NCBI GenBank assembly: GCA_003138895.1
Contig: PLHJ01000007.1
Span: 37,111-80,475 of the forward strand
DNA length: 43,365 nucleotides
Origin: Acidimicrobiaceae bacterium
Lineage (GTDB): Bacteria > Actinomycetota > Acidimicrobiia > Acidimicrobiales > RAAP-2
Direction: 5' to 3'
Made by a program: the position numbers and the translations under genes
The notes under the pieces: model-generated
The model's database searches: none
The model's input: the letters and a program-made list of their open reading frames with translations, nothing else
Told to the model about the DNA's origin: nothing
Shown here: positions 1 through 7,241 of the stretch, one piece after another
Numbering within the stretch: the first letter of the stretch is position 1
How the letters are laid out: each line of letters opens with the position of its first letter

Positions 1-18
1 TCAATTCTTCCTGATTGA

Positions 19-921
19 TTACAACCGTGCTCGCACATGCGCGGGCATAAGTTCAATTTCATTTGCGATTGAATGAGAAAAAGCGACGGTTAATGGGTCG
101 CTGTCTGTCCGGTGGTAGATCGCCAAGGGCCTTTTGGTAGCGGGCGAGGTTGCGAAAATCCGGCCATCGAAGGTTTCAGGAATGATTGATGCCGGTACGA
201 GAGTAGGTCCCAATCCGGCGGCGGCGAGGAGAGGAGCACTTGCGGTCTGTTCAACGCGCAGCGCTATGAGTGGGCTGAATCCTGCCTTTGCGCAAGCTGC
301 ATCGAGTAATTCGCCGAGGCCGTGACCTGCGGCAAAGTGTACCCATCGTCGCTCCGCCAGGCGCGATAATGCAAGAGGACCTTGCCATTGGGCGAGGGAA
401 TCGTTGCTTGCTACCACAATGACAAGTTCTTCTTCGCCAAGGTCGACAACGTGACCAGGCCACTCGGACGGTGTTGGACCAATTGCGACGTCGGCTTCAC
501 CCCTACGCATTGCAGTGGAGAGTTCGTCACCGTGTCGGTATTCATGGAGACGCACCTTTATTCCCCGATGGGACTCGTGCCAACGTCGCAGAGGAGTTGG
601 GAGAAGCCCGAGTGTGGCGGAATGTACTGTGGCGATGTCCAGTTCGCCACTTTCAATTCCTACGGCCTGGCGAGCAGCCGAGAGAGCTCGGCGCGCCTCG
701 GCGAGTGCGGCGTTGGCGTGAGGAATCATCGCTCGACCCGCGGGAGTGAGACGTATCGCACGAGGCAGTCGTTCCAAAAGGCGTCCGCCGACTTCGCGCT
801 CCAACACGGCAATCTGGCTCGAAAGGGAGGGTTGGCTAACGTTCAGCTCATCGGCCGCCATCGTAAATGAGCCAAACTCTGCCACTTTGACCAGATATTC
901 AAATTGTCGAAGCGTTCCCAT
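19..921 (-). CDS. LysR-family transcriptional regulator
   Basis: This 300-residue protein has the standard LysR layout. An N-terminal winged helix-turn-helix spans about residues 3-62 (the AADELNVSQPSLSSQI stretch is the recognition region), followed by a two-lobed periplasmic-binding-like effector domain from about residue 90 to the end. Length is normal for the family. It is transcribed away from a cupin/PPOX gene pair, and the gap between them holds a perfect inverted repeat with T-N11-A geometry starting 6 bases upstream of its ATG. That is the classic divergent LysR arrangement, so it probably controls both itself and the neighbouring pair. The co-inducer cannot be read from the sequence. 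Confidence 0.93.
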   Translation of the reverse strand: MGTLRQFEYLVKVAEFGSFTMAADELNVSQPSLSSQIAVLEREVGGRLLERLPRAIRLTPAGRAMIPHANAALAEARRALSAARQAVGIESGELDIATVHSATLGLLPTPLRRWHESHRGIKVRLHEYRHGDELSTAMRRGEADVAIGPTPSEWPGHVVDLGEEELVIVVASNDSLAQWQGPLALSRLAERRWVHFAAGHGLGELLDAACAKAGFSPLIALRVEQTASAPLLAAAGLGPTLVPASIIPETFDGRIFATSPATKRPLAIYHRTDSDPLTVAFSHSIANEIELMPAHVRARL

Positions 922-926
922 TACTA

Positions 927-949
927 AAAACTATAACAACCATAGTTTT
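927..949. promoter_or_regulatory. Palindromic LysR-type operator
   Basis: AAAACTAT (927-934) and ATAGTTTT (942-949) form a perfect 8-base inverted repeat around a 7-base spacer. T932 and A944 fit the T-N11-A rule for LysR-type boxes. The site lies between the lysR start (921) and the cupin ORF (964), where a shared operator is expected. Binding by this LysR protein is inferred. Confidence 0.7.
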
Positions 950-963
950 CATGTGTTGGACTT

Positions 964-1506
964 ATGCGAAGCACGGTGGGACACTTTTTGGGTGACTTGT
1001 TTGAACATCTTCAAAGCAACGACTTCTTTGAAGAGGGGACCACTTTGAACGCTGAAAGTCCGGCTGATGTGCGTCGCCTAGCGGGGGTGCTCAGCTCAAC
1101 GAAATTCGCCGATTGGTCCGATGATGTGAAACGTGACTTTTCTACTAATTCACAGAACTCCAGAATTGGATCGAAACTTTTGTCGACCAACGACCGAGTC
1201 CGAGTCTGGAGTATCAATCTTGAGCCGGGTGAACGCCTCGGAGCCCATCGACACGCGTTGAGCTACTTCTGGGTTGCTCTCACGTCTGGTTGCAGTCGCC
1301 AACATCTCGAGGACGGCTCGACTCGCATTATCACCTATGTCGCAGGCGACACGTGTCATTTCGACTTTGATGCGGCCGAGTATCTGCTGCACGATCTCGA
1401 AAATGTCGGTGATGGCGTTTTGTCGTTCGTGACCGTCGAATTCTTGGCGCGTGACAAAAGCAGCCACGAATCCAATCTCACAATTATGAACGGGGACAGC
1501 GAATGA
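964..1506 (+). CDS. Cupin-domain protein
   Basis: This is a small single-domain cupin of 180 residues from the first ATG. The GAHRHALSYFWVAL segment (about residues 96-109) is the first metal-binding strand pair, with two histidines. A later G-D-T-C-H-F segment forms the second half of the barrel. The glutamate usually found in motif 1 is not obvious. An alternative TTG start at 1045 has a much better ribosome site (GAGGGG, 6-base spacing) and would give 153 residues; the first 27 residues do not look like cupin sequence. The stop overlaps the next ATG by 4 bases, so the two are probably co-translated. Substrate unknown. Confidence 0.75.
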   Translation: MRSTVGHFLGDLFEHLQSNDFFEEGTTLNAESPADVRRLAGVLSSTKFADWSDDVKRDFSTNSQNSRIGSKLLSTNDRVRVWSINLEPGERLGAHRHALSYFWVALTSGCSRQHLEDGSTRIITYVAGDTCHFDFDAAEYLLHDLENVGDGVLSFVTVEFLARDKSSHESNLTIMNGDSE

Positions 1507-1958
1507 CTACCGAATTACCTGAGAGCCACGCAGACTTGCTAGAGCGACCGCTCTTTGCACACCTAGCAACAATTCGACCTGATGGCAGCCCGCAAAGCAG
1601 TGTCATGTGGTTCGACTGGGACGGACGACGAATTAAGTTCTCCCATACCAGCACACGGCAAAAATATCGAAACCTTCTTGCCGACGGCCGAGTGTCGTTC
1701 CACGTCCAAGATCCTGACAATGCCTATCGAACTCTTGAAGTTCGAGGACGAGTTGAATCCATGGATCCTGATCTCGATGCCGCGTTCTATCGCTCTCTTC
1801 AGCAGCGCTACGGTTCCAACGTGCCGGTCTTAGATGCCGATGTCCGCGTAGTAATTGTTGTCGAACCTACAAATTTCATCGGAGTATTCGGTGGACTTAC
1901 CAAGCCGGAAACAGTTGCCCTCACCGCCCTATTGGAGAAACTCGATCAGGGAGATTGA
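1503..1958 (+). CDS. PPOX-class F420-dependent oxidoreductase family protein
   Basis: The 151-residue protein has the split-barrel flavin/F420-binding fold of the pyridoxamine-phosphate-oxidase-like superfamily. LATIRPDGSPQSSVMWFDWDG near residues 20-40 and KYRNLLADGRVSFHVQD near 56-72 are typical of the TIGR03618-type F420-dependent subgroup in actinobacteria. Such enzymes use reduced F420 to reduce small organic substrates; the substrate here is not predictable. It starts inside the stop codon of the cupin gene (ATGA overlap), and both lie downstream of the LysR operator, so they probably act in one inducible pathway. Confidence 0.85.
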   Translation: MTTELPESHADLLERPLFAHLATIRPDGSPQSSVMWFDWDGRRIKFSHTSTRQKYRNLLADGRVSFHVQDPDNAYRTLEVRGRVESMDPDLDAAFYRSLQQRYGSNVPVLDADVRVVIVVEPTNFIGVFGGLTKPETVALTALLEKLDQGD

Positions 1959-2021
1959 AGGTTGAATTTTTCTGGTCAATTTTGTCGAGTGAAGATCACG
2001 ACGGTGATACTTCTTAAGGAA

Positions 2022-2510
2022 TTACTGAGCTTGGCGAATCGTCTTCGCAAAATTGGCAAGCAACTCAGGCTTAATTCCGTTTGAGCGCGACAGCACCTCA
2101 TCGAGACTTTGTTGAATGGTGATCTTCGCAAGCTTTGCGTCCGCAGCATTTTCAGCTGCCTCGTAAACACCCGAAAGCACTGGCCCGATACTCAAGCCAA
2201 TGGGGCACTTCGTTGATGGCGCAGTGCTGTGCAAGGCAAACGTGGAACCTTCGTCGAGGGCGTTCTTAACATCGAGAAGCGTGATTTGCGTTGCTGGTCG
2301 CGACAATCTCCAGCCGGCTGGTGTTCCTCGATGCGATTCAACGAGACCTCCCTCCCGCAATTTGCCTAGTATTCGACGCACAACGACAGGGTTTGTCCGG
2401 ACGCTCAAGGCAATACTCTCGGAAGTTGCTAGACCTCCGCCCAGTTGGGAGTGGAGGCTCACCCACGTAAGAGCATGAACCGCGATTGTGAGCCTGCTAT
2501 TCGCACTCAA
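2022..2510 (-). CDS. Rrf2-family transcriptional regulator
   Basis: This Rrf2-type winged-helix repressor contains the family's [13 protein letters not shown] start-region and the [18 protein letters not shown] recognition and wing segments. A TTG at 2510 preceded by AAGGAAG gives 162 residues and fits family N-termini. A longer ATG start at 2564 would add 18 residues overlapping the upstream hydrolase gene. Only one cysteine is present (in TKCPIG), so the three-cysteine Fe-S cluster of IscR/NsrR is absent; this points to a cluster-less, perhaps thiol-sensing or ligand-sensing type. It lies 16 bases after the hydrolase gene, probably in one transcript. Confidence 0.88.
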   Translation of the reverse strand: MSANSRLTIAVHALTWVSLHSQLGGGLATSESIALSVRTNPVVVRRILGKLREGGLVESHRGTPAGWRLSRPATQITLLDVKNALDEGSTFALHSTAPSTKCPIGLSIGPVLSGVYEAAENAADAKLAKITIQQSLDEVLSRSNGIKPELLANFAKTIRQAQ

Positions 2511-2526
2511 TCGGTCACTTCCTTCT

Positions 2527-3378
2527 TCATGCCGCGGGGTTACTTTTAATCGTTTTCGCTGCACCCCATAATGAACCCGGGTTCGCTCGACGAGGGTGAT
2601 GCTTTAGGACAATGTCGTACAGTTCAAGTGCCGTTGCACTTAAAAGCACTGCCTCGCTGAAATCCATTACATACTGAATGGACTCATCGATTATTACTGG
2701 GTCATCTGTACGTCCCGGAAATTTGTGTCCCGCTACGACGTTGAGTGGGTCAAGTGTCTTAACGCTCTCGAGCGAGGCAATCCATTCCAAGCGCGACTCC
2801 TCTGTCGTTTCAGCCATATACATATGCGTCTCGTTGTAGACGACGTCTCCGGCGACGACCAAGCGAATGTCTGGTACCCAGAGGACCGTGGTTCCTTCTG
2901 TGTCCGTGTGCCCAGTTTGGATGAGCTGAAGTTCGTGGTCCTCAAGTATGAGCCGGTCATTTTCAAATTCTTCGGGAAGCACGGGTACCGGAATCTGGCC
3001 AGGAAACAGTCGACCCCAAAAACCATCTCGATATTGGTCCTGGGCCTGAATTCTTGACTGAGCGAGAGTGCCCGAAGTCGCGATGGCCCGTGCTGACGGG
3101 AACGCTTTGAGTATCTGACCAATCCCATAGACGTGATCACCATGACCATGGGTGAGGTAAATGTGTGTGAGTCGACGCTCGTGGCCCTTTACCCATTCGA
3201 TGAGCTCCTCATTCTGGGCGATGGTAGTGAACGTATCGACGAGAACCGCATCGTGATCACCAAAGATCAGTGTCGCTGAATTGGTCACCCAGCGCAGGTC
3301 CTCATTATCGCCTGGTGGCAAGTCCCTCGTAAGGCCTTCGCGCCGTACGAGAAGTGTGTCGTAGTGGAGATTTGGCAT
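2527..3378 (-). CDS. MBL-fold metallo-hydrolase
   Basis: This metallo-beta-lactamase-fold hydrolase carries the zinc motif HGHGDH (within [13 protein letters not shown]), a downstream HTD near the middle, the [10 protein letters not shown] motif and a late GHKFPG histidine, which together supply the two-metal site. The start at 3378 has GAAAGGAAC just upstream and gives 283 residues. A start further upstream at 3432 would translate through a perfect operator palindrome and is disfavoured. Its partner is the Rrf2 regulator directly downstream. Substrate unknown; lactonase, thioesterase or sulfur-related activities all occur in this superfamily. Confidence 0.88.
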   Translation of the reverse strand: MPNLHYDTLLVRREGLTRDLPPGDNEDLRWVTNSATLIFGDHDAVLVDTFTTIAQNEELIEWVKGHERRLTHIYLTHGHGDHVYGIGQILKAFPSARAIATSGTLAQSRIQAQDQYRDGFWGRLFPGQIPVPVLPEEFENDRLILEDHELQLIQTGHTDTEGTTVLWVPDIRLVVAGDVVYNETHMYMAETTEESRLEWIASLESVKTLDPLNVVAGHKFPGRTDDPVIIDESIQYVMDFSEAVLLSATALELYDIVLKHHPRRANPGSLWGAAKTIKSNPAA

Positions 3379-3394
3379 GTAGTTCCTTTCATTG

Positions 3395-3423
3395 TTTAAT
3401 GTAACAATAGCAGTTACATTAAA
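3395..3423. promoter_or_regulatory. 29-bp perfect palindromic operator upstream of the MBL/Rrf2 unit
   Basis: TTTAATGTAAC (3395-3405) and GTTACATTAAA (3413-3423) form a perfect 11-base inverted repeat with a 7-base spacer. It ends 17 bases before the preferred hydrolase start. The position suggests autoregulation of the hydrolase-Rrf2 transcript, most simply by the Rrf2 protein encoded in it (inference). Confidence 0.75.
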
Positions 3424-3917
3424 CGCTTGCAAGTCGAAGTCTCTGAGAACGAGATTGCCGGCAATCTCTAAAACGGCTCAACTGGGTAAAATGTGCGTTG
3501 AATTGTTGTGAGTCAATACGCAAAGCTCTAGGGAATTCCAATTTCAAGTCTCACTGAAATGACGGTGAGTGGAAGTTCATTTGGTTAACCCAATTTCTGT
3601 TCGTGGCTGGAATTCTCTTGTCGCTGATTCTTTGGGTCATTCACGTAGCTGGTGCAAGCCAGTCATTCGCGCTGATCGTAATAACGCATCGTCAAATCGC
3701 GGTGTGCCTGTTGTGGCGAGGTCACTTCTTCGGCCAAAAACTAAGTTCGTGAATTGGTGCCAGATTTCCGATCAATAACTACGTTGGGTTCATTTGGGAA
3801 TAAGGCGAATTAGTACTCACGTTCCATCGATGTAGTGGACCCGGAACTAACGCGCAATAGTCCCGATTGCTACAGAACGTTGAAGCCAGTTGCAAGTTTT
3901 AGTACTACAAGTAAGCC
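3424..3917. other. Intergenic stretch with no supported gene
   Basis: About 500 bases lie between the MBL-hydrolase operator and the hsp20 terminator hairpin. Short open frames exist on both strands but none has a ribosome site, a family resemblance or codon use like the neighbouring genes. The only visible structure is the hairpin at its right edge. Confidence 0.6.
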
Positions 3918-3957
3918 GGCCGCCCTCGGGTTTATGGTTTTAAATCCGAGGGCGGCC
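3918..3957. terminator. Strong GC-rich hairpin, probable terminator of hsp20
   Basis: GGCCGCCCTCGG (3918-3929) pairs perfectly with CCGAGGGCGGCC (3946-3957). The stem extends through one G/T pair and TTTA/TAAA to a 6-base loop, about 17 pairs in all. It starts 15 bases beyond the hsp20 stop on the minus strand. There is no T-run on either side, so it may work as a Rho-assisted or RNA-stabilising 3' end rather than a classical intrinsic terminator. Confidence 0.6.
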
Positions 3958-3972
3958 GAGCCCCAGTGCCAA

Positions 3973-4389
3973 TCAGGCAGATATTTCTTCGTTCGCGCCG
4001 TGGCGGATGGTCACTCGACGAGGTCTCGACGTTTCCGCTACCGGGAGGTGAAGTAGCAGTACGCCATCGACGTAGTCCGCTTGCACTGCGCCCGCGTCAA
4101 TTTCTTCGCCCAACGCAATGCTTCGAGTCAGCGTGCCTAATGGTCGCTCATTGAGCAAAATTTCCAGCGAAGCTTCCTCTGGACGAGTAGGCCGTGCGGT
4201 CACGGTGACGACGTTGCGGCGAACAGTTACATCAATGGAGTCAACAACCACACCGGGAATGTCCATCTGCACAAGATAGGCTTCGTCCTTTCTGTAGATG
4301 TCGACGGGCATGGCACTCGGCCGAGTCGTCGTGCCAAGGAGACCGAACGGGTCTCGAAGGTCACGGAATGGATCGGTACGTAGAATCAT
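3973..4389 (-). CDS. Hsp20/alpha-crystallin small heat-shock protein
   Basis: The 138-residue protein has a short N-terminal arm with DPFRDL and DPFG repeats, then the alpha-crystallin beta-sandwich from about residue 27 (MPVDIYRKDEAYLVQMDIPGV) to about 126. The dimer-forming LNERPLGTLTRSIALG strand and the DGVLLLHLPVAE strand are both recognisable. It is an ATP-independent holdase for unfolding proteins. The ATG has AGGAG 5-6 bases upstream. No HspR (HAIR) or CIRCE inverted repeat is visible upstream; instead an AT-rich block lies there. Appears to be monocistronic. Confidence 0.93.
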   Translation of the reverse strand: MILRTDPFRDLRDPFGLLGTTTRPSAMPVDIYRKDEAYLVQMDIPGVVVDSIDVTVRRNVVTVTARPTRPEEASLEILLNERPLGTLTRSIALGEEIDAGAVQADYVDGVLLLHLPVAETSRPRRVTIRHGANEEISA

Positions 4390-4835
4390 TCATTCTCCTT
4401 TCGTTCGTGAGCCTTTAGGGGCCCAACGATTTCATTATGTCGATTTGCCACAAAATGTCAATAAAAAAATATTTAAATTTTTTTAAAATTTGGTTCAAGG
4501 TGGGCGCCGGTCCCTAGCGAACTTTAAATGGGCATTACCGGCAACGAGGAATTCTCCAGCCAACCTCGTCAAGGTTCCAACAAGTGAGTTCTCCAAAATG
4601 ATTGCCCTATTAACTGCTGATAGCGAGACTGACGCGACGAACGTCTCCTCGCCCAATTTCGCCGCCAAAGCCGTCAACCGAATCGACAGCAGTCCCGGCA
4701 TTAAACGAGGAGCCAAGAATCTTTTGACGAGCTTGGCTCATTACCTGGTGCCTTGATATCCCGGAAATGCTTGCAACGCTGGCTATTGGTAACGGTGAAA
4801 AGAGGAGTCAGTGGTGACCTTTGGTCTTGGTCATT
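4390..4835. other. Intergenic stretch with AT-rich block, no supported gene
   Basis: The first hundred bases hold the hsp20 upstream region and a strongly AT-rich block (about 4451-4493, runs of A then T), the most AT-rich sequence in the window. The remainder has overlapping open frames on both strands (about 4490-4756), but neither has a ribosome site or recognisable family features. Confidence 0.55.
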
Positions 4836-4911
4836 TGGCACCCCCAACGGGATTCGAACCCGTGCTACCACCTTGAAAGGGTGGCGTCCTAGGCCGCTAG
4901 ACGATGGGGGC
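4836..4911 (-). tRNA. tRNA-Glu (TTC)
   Basis: This is a full cloverleaf on the minus strand. The acceptor GCCCCCA pairs with TGGGGGT (a G-T pair at the first position). The anticodon stem CCACC/GGTGG encloses CTTTCAA, giving anticodon TTC. A T-arm with GGTTCGAATCC is present, and CCA is encoded (TGG at 4836-4838 on the plus strand). Length is 76 nt. It is followed 31 bases away by tRNA-Pro on the same strand, so the pair may share a precursor. Confidence 0.96.
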
Positions 4912-4942
4912 CAGAACTTTTTCCGCGAAGTCACCTTCGTGG

Positions 4943-5019
4943 TGGTCGGGCTGCCCGGATTTGAACCGAGGACCTCTGCGTCCCGAACGCAGCGCGCTAC
5001 CAAGCTGCGCTACAGCCCG
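4943..5019 (-). tRNA. tRNA-Pro (CGG)
   Basis: Minus-strand cloverleaf of 77 nt. Acceptor CGGGCTG pairs with CAGCCCG, discriminator A, encoded CCA. Anticodon stem CTGCG/CGCAG encloses TTCGGGA, giving anticodon CGG for CCG codons. The T-arm GGTTCAAATCC and D-arm AGCTTGGTAGCG are normal. It lies upstream of tRNA-Glu in transcription order. Confidence 0.96.
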
Positions 5020-5080
5020 CTGCGGATTTCTCCGCGGCTCGCCAATGCTACTCGCCAGAGACAAGTGCCTCCAAGGGCGA

Positions 5081-5917
5081 CTACTTGACTTCATCTTCGC
5101 TGGGAGCAACTGGTTCGTGGTACTCGAGAACTATTTGGCTAATGCGACGTTTTTCTACTGACTGGACTCGAAATTCCCAGTCACCGAAGTGAAAGATGCT
5201 GCCTTCGCTGGGAATGGCACCCGCCAGATCTAAAACAAAGCCAGCAATGGTGACGTATTCGCCTTCAGGAATGACAATGCCGACGTGTTCTTCGACTTCG
5301 TCAACGTGGGTTTGTCCATCGATGAGCCAACGTCCTTCTTTGATGCGGACAATAGAAGGGTCATCATCGCCATCGAATTCGTCGTCCAAGTCTCCAACGA
5401 TTTGTTCCAAAATGTCCTGCACCGACACCACGCCGGCGACCCCACTGTGTTCGTCGATGACAACGGCGAAGCTCCGTTTCAGCTCCTTCATCTGCGCGAG
5501 AGCTTCGAGGAGGTCCATGGTCTCGGGCAACATCGTCGGTGGTCGGCGAATTTTCCGCGCTATCTCATCGGCCGACGGTAATGAAGTTCCGAGACTTCGT
5601 CGAGCACCGGAGCTGCGAAAGAGATCATTCACGACGAGCACGCCTTCGACGTCGTCAAGGTCGTCATTGACCACCGGAAAACAAGAGTGCCCAGTATCAC
5701 GAACCGCGTCAGCGACAGCCTCGGGAGTGACGGGAATCGTGAGATACGCCACGTCCAAGCGAGGCGTCATCACGTCGCGTAGTTCGAGTTTCCCGAGTTG
5801 GTCCACTCTCGCGTGGATGGCTTCGACCTGTGGGGACCGCTCTAGATCGTCGTCCTTATGACGAACCCTCGCGCGGAACCGCGCGAACGATGACGACGGA
5901 GGTTGTTGATCACTCAT
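5081..5917 (-). CDS. CBS-pair / CorC-HlyC domain protein (CorC/TlyC-like)
   Basis: The 278-residue protein has a charged N-terminus, a CBS-domain pair (about residues 50-180, including LRDVMTPRLDVAYL and VVIDEHSGVAGVVSVQDILEQIVGDLDDEFD) and a C-terminal CorC_HlyC transporter-associated domain (about 195-270). It lacks the DUF21 membrane domain found in full-length relatives, so it should be soluble, like proteobacterial CorC. CorC-type proteins are linked to magnesium/cobalt efflux or membrane resistance. Its ATG overlaps the stop of the upstream response-regulator gene by one base (TAATG) without its own ribosome site, which implies translational coupling. Confidence 0.88.
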   Translation of the reverse strand: MSDQQPPSSSFARFRARVRHKDDDLERSPQVEAIHARVDQLGKLELRDVMTPRLDVAYLTIPVTPEAVADAVRDTGHSCFPVVNDDLDDVEGVLVVNDLFRSSGARRSLGTSLPSADEIARKIRRPPTMLPETMDLLEALAQMKELKRSFAVVIDEHSGVAGVVSVQDILEQIVGDLDDEFDGDDDPSIVRIKEGRWLIDGQTHVDEVEEHVGIVIPEGEYVTIAGFVLDLAGAIPSEGSIFHFGDWEFRVQSVEKRRISQIVLEYHEPVAPSEDEVK

Positions 5918-6345
5918 TAAGGAGTGGGCGAACCAACACGCACGGTGGCCGGACGCCAAGCATCGTCTTCGAATTCGCCACCCTCGAGCAACGCCTTCAC
6001 CGCTCGGCGAACCCTCTGAGGATCAAGAGGCTTCACAATAAACCCTTCGGCGCCACTTCGTCTGGCCAAAAAGACGTCGGGGCGTCGGTCGAGCAACATG
6101 AGCACCGCGACGGGTTCGTAGGCACCGTAGGACTCGGCGTTTCGAAGTTCCATGCAAATTGCCATGCCACCCATGGAACCAATCTGCAGATCAAGAATGG
6201 CGAGATCGATGCCGCCTTCGCTCACGAGATTTAAGGCTTCGGGGCCTGAGGAAGCTTCGACGATGTCCAGCGTTGGTGACTCCAACATGGAACGAAGTTC
6301 GTGGCGCAGTGAGGGTAGGTCACTCGCGATGAGGACAGTGGCCAT
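5917..6345 (-). CDS. Single-domain response regulator (receiver)
   Basis: The 142-residue protein is essentially one receiver domain. The phosphoacceptor is Asp52 in LAILDLQIGSMGG and the conserved lysine is Lys105 in FIVKPLDPQRVRRA. The acidic pocket is reduced: where most receivers have two adjacent acids, only Asp9 is present. There is no DNA-binding output domain; a short acidic and Pro-rich tail follows. No histidine kinase lies nearby. It is co-translated with the CBS/CorC protein downstream, so the two may be functionally linked. Confidence 0.9.
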   Translation of the reverse strand: MATVLIASDLPSLRHELRSMLESPTLDIVEASSGPEALNLVSEGGIDLAILDLQIGSMGGMAICMELRNAESYGAYEPVAVLMLLDRRPDVFLARRSGAEGFIVKPLDPQRVRRAVKALLEGGEFEDDAWRPATVRVGSPTP

Positions 6346-6509
6346 AACGAAAGACTAGTGGCCAAGAACGCTGGGTCCAATTTTGATGCTCGGGTCGTTT
6401 GGGCCATGACCCGGAAGGCCTTCTTTCAAAGTGCCTGATTGGCCCACTTGTCTCTAGAGCACGGGCGTCGCTATCGTGCCACTAAGGCCGCGTCAGGGGG
6501 GATGTGTCT

Positions 6510-6806
6510 ATGACCGCATCGGTTATTGAGTGGAGCGCGCTCGCTGCGTGCAAGGGGCCACACCGAAACGTCTTTTTTCCGCCGAGCGCGCTCGAGCGAA
6601 AAGAGGATCGTCTCCTTCGTGAGCAACAGGCCAAACGAATCTGCTCGGGTTGCTGTGTGCAAGAAGCGTGTTTGGACGAAGCACTTCGCAATCAGGAATC
6701 ACACGGTATCTGGGGTGGACTTAACGAAGTGGAGCGCCGAGCGAAATCAACGCTCGTACGTACCCCACCCGAGTTGTCGCGGAGCGACGCGCGTCAGTAC
6801 AACTAG
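6510..6806 (+). CDS. WhiB-family Fe-S transcriptional regulator
   Basis: This is an actinobacteria-specific WhiB-like protein of 98 residues from the ATG at 6510. Four cysteines (Cys14, then C-X2-C-X5-C at 45, 48 and 54; an extra cysteine at 49) are the [4Fe-4S] ligands, and GIWGG at 66-70 is the family beta-turn motif. A GTG at 6504 is in frame, but AGGGGGG lies only 2 bases from it and 8 bases from the ATG, so the ATG is preferred. WhiB proteins bind the primary sigma factor and respond to redox or nitric oxide. The 3' end overlaps the convergent VKOR gene by 60 bases. The subfamily cannot be assigned with confidence. Confidence 0.94.
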   Translation: MTASVIEWSALAACKGPHRNVFFPPSALERKEDRLLREQQAKRICSGCCVQEACLDEALRNQESHGIWGGLNEVERRAKSTLVRTPPELSRSDARQYN

Positions 6807-7241
6807 CAACGTAAACGTGACGAGGTGCACGGCAGTGCACCACAGACAGATGTTGCCAATGATGAGCACTTCTGCGGCGATGAGCCACAGGACAAAAGCC
6901 ATGCCAATAAATGCGAGCACGAAGCGCGCCGTGGCGATCCAACGTTCTGGTCGTTTCCAAACCCAGGGCGAGTTGAGAATCGTCATAGCGAGATAATTGG
7001 CGAGACCGAGCACGGCTACGGGCATGCCGAGAAAGTGCGACTGAGCCGACGTTGTTACTTTGGCGCAATTGATGACGCCACCGGTTGCAGGACAGGTGAG
7101 TACTACCGCCGTGTCAAAGTGCACAATCGTGAGGTACGTGGAAATGCCAAGGCCAGCCAAGCTCAGAAGAAATGTTGTTGCTACGGCCCAAGGGGCCACG
7201 GTGGGAACGGACGAGAACGCCCGAGTGCGAAGTGTGCTCAT
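6747..7241 (-). CDS. Vitamin K epoxide reductase (VKOR) family membrane protein
   Basis: This 164-residue protein has four or five hydrophobic segments (about 18-42, 70-90, 102-122, 122-131 and 137-152). The catalytic C-L-W-C pair is at 132-135, and loop cysteines Cys50 and Cys59 precede and follow PATGGVIN. In bacteria VKOR reoxidises a DsbA-like partner and passes electrons to quinone, driving disulfide formation outside the membrane. It starts immediately after the stop of the thioredoxin-like gene (stop and start abut), so the two form one operon and probably one oxidative-folding system. Confidence 0.93.
   Translation of the reverse strand: MSTLRTRAFSSVPTVAPWAVATTFLLSLAGLGISTYLTIVHFDTAVVLTCPATGGVINCAKVTTSAQSHFLGMPVAVLGLANYLAMTILNSPWVWKRPERWIATARFVLAFIGMAFVLWLIAAEVLIIGNICLWCTAVHLVTFTLLVVLTRVAPRQLGWGTYER

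Noticed and set aside
3569..3778. 69-codon open frame in the hsp20-proximal gap
   Set aside because: No ribosome site, unusual composition and no family resemblance.
4390..4450. HspR (HAIR) or CIRCE repeat upstream of hsp20
   Set aside because: Looked for the paired motifs and found no match.
4490..4756. Overlapping open frames on both strands (88 aa plus, 73 aa minus)
   Set aside because: Neither has a ribosome site, recognisable domain or supporting neighbour, and they are mutually exclusive.
5196..5861. 221-codon plus-strand frame opposite the CBS/CorC gene
   Set aside because: Ser/Thr/Arg-rich translation typical of an antisense shadow.
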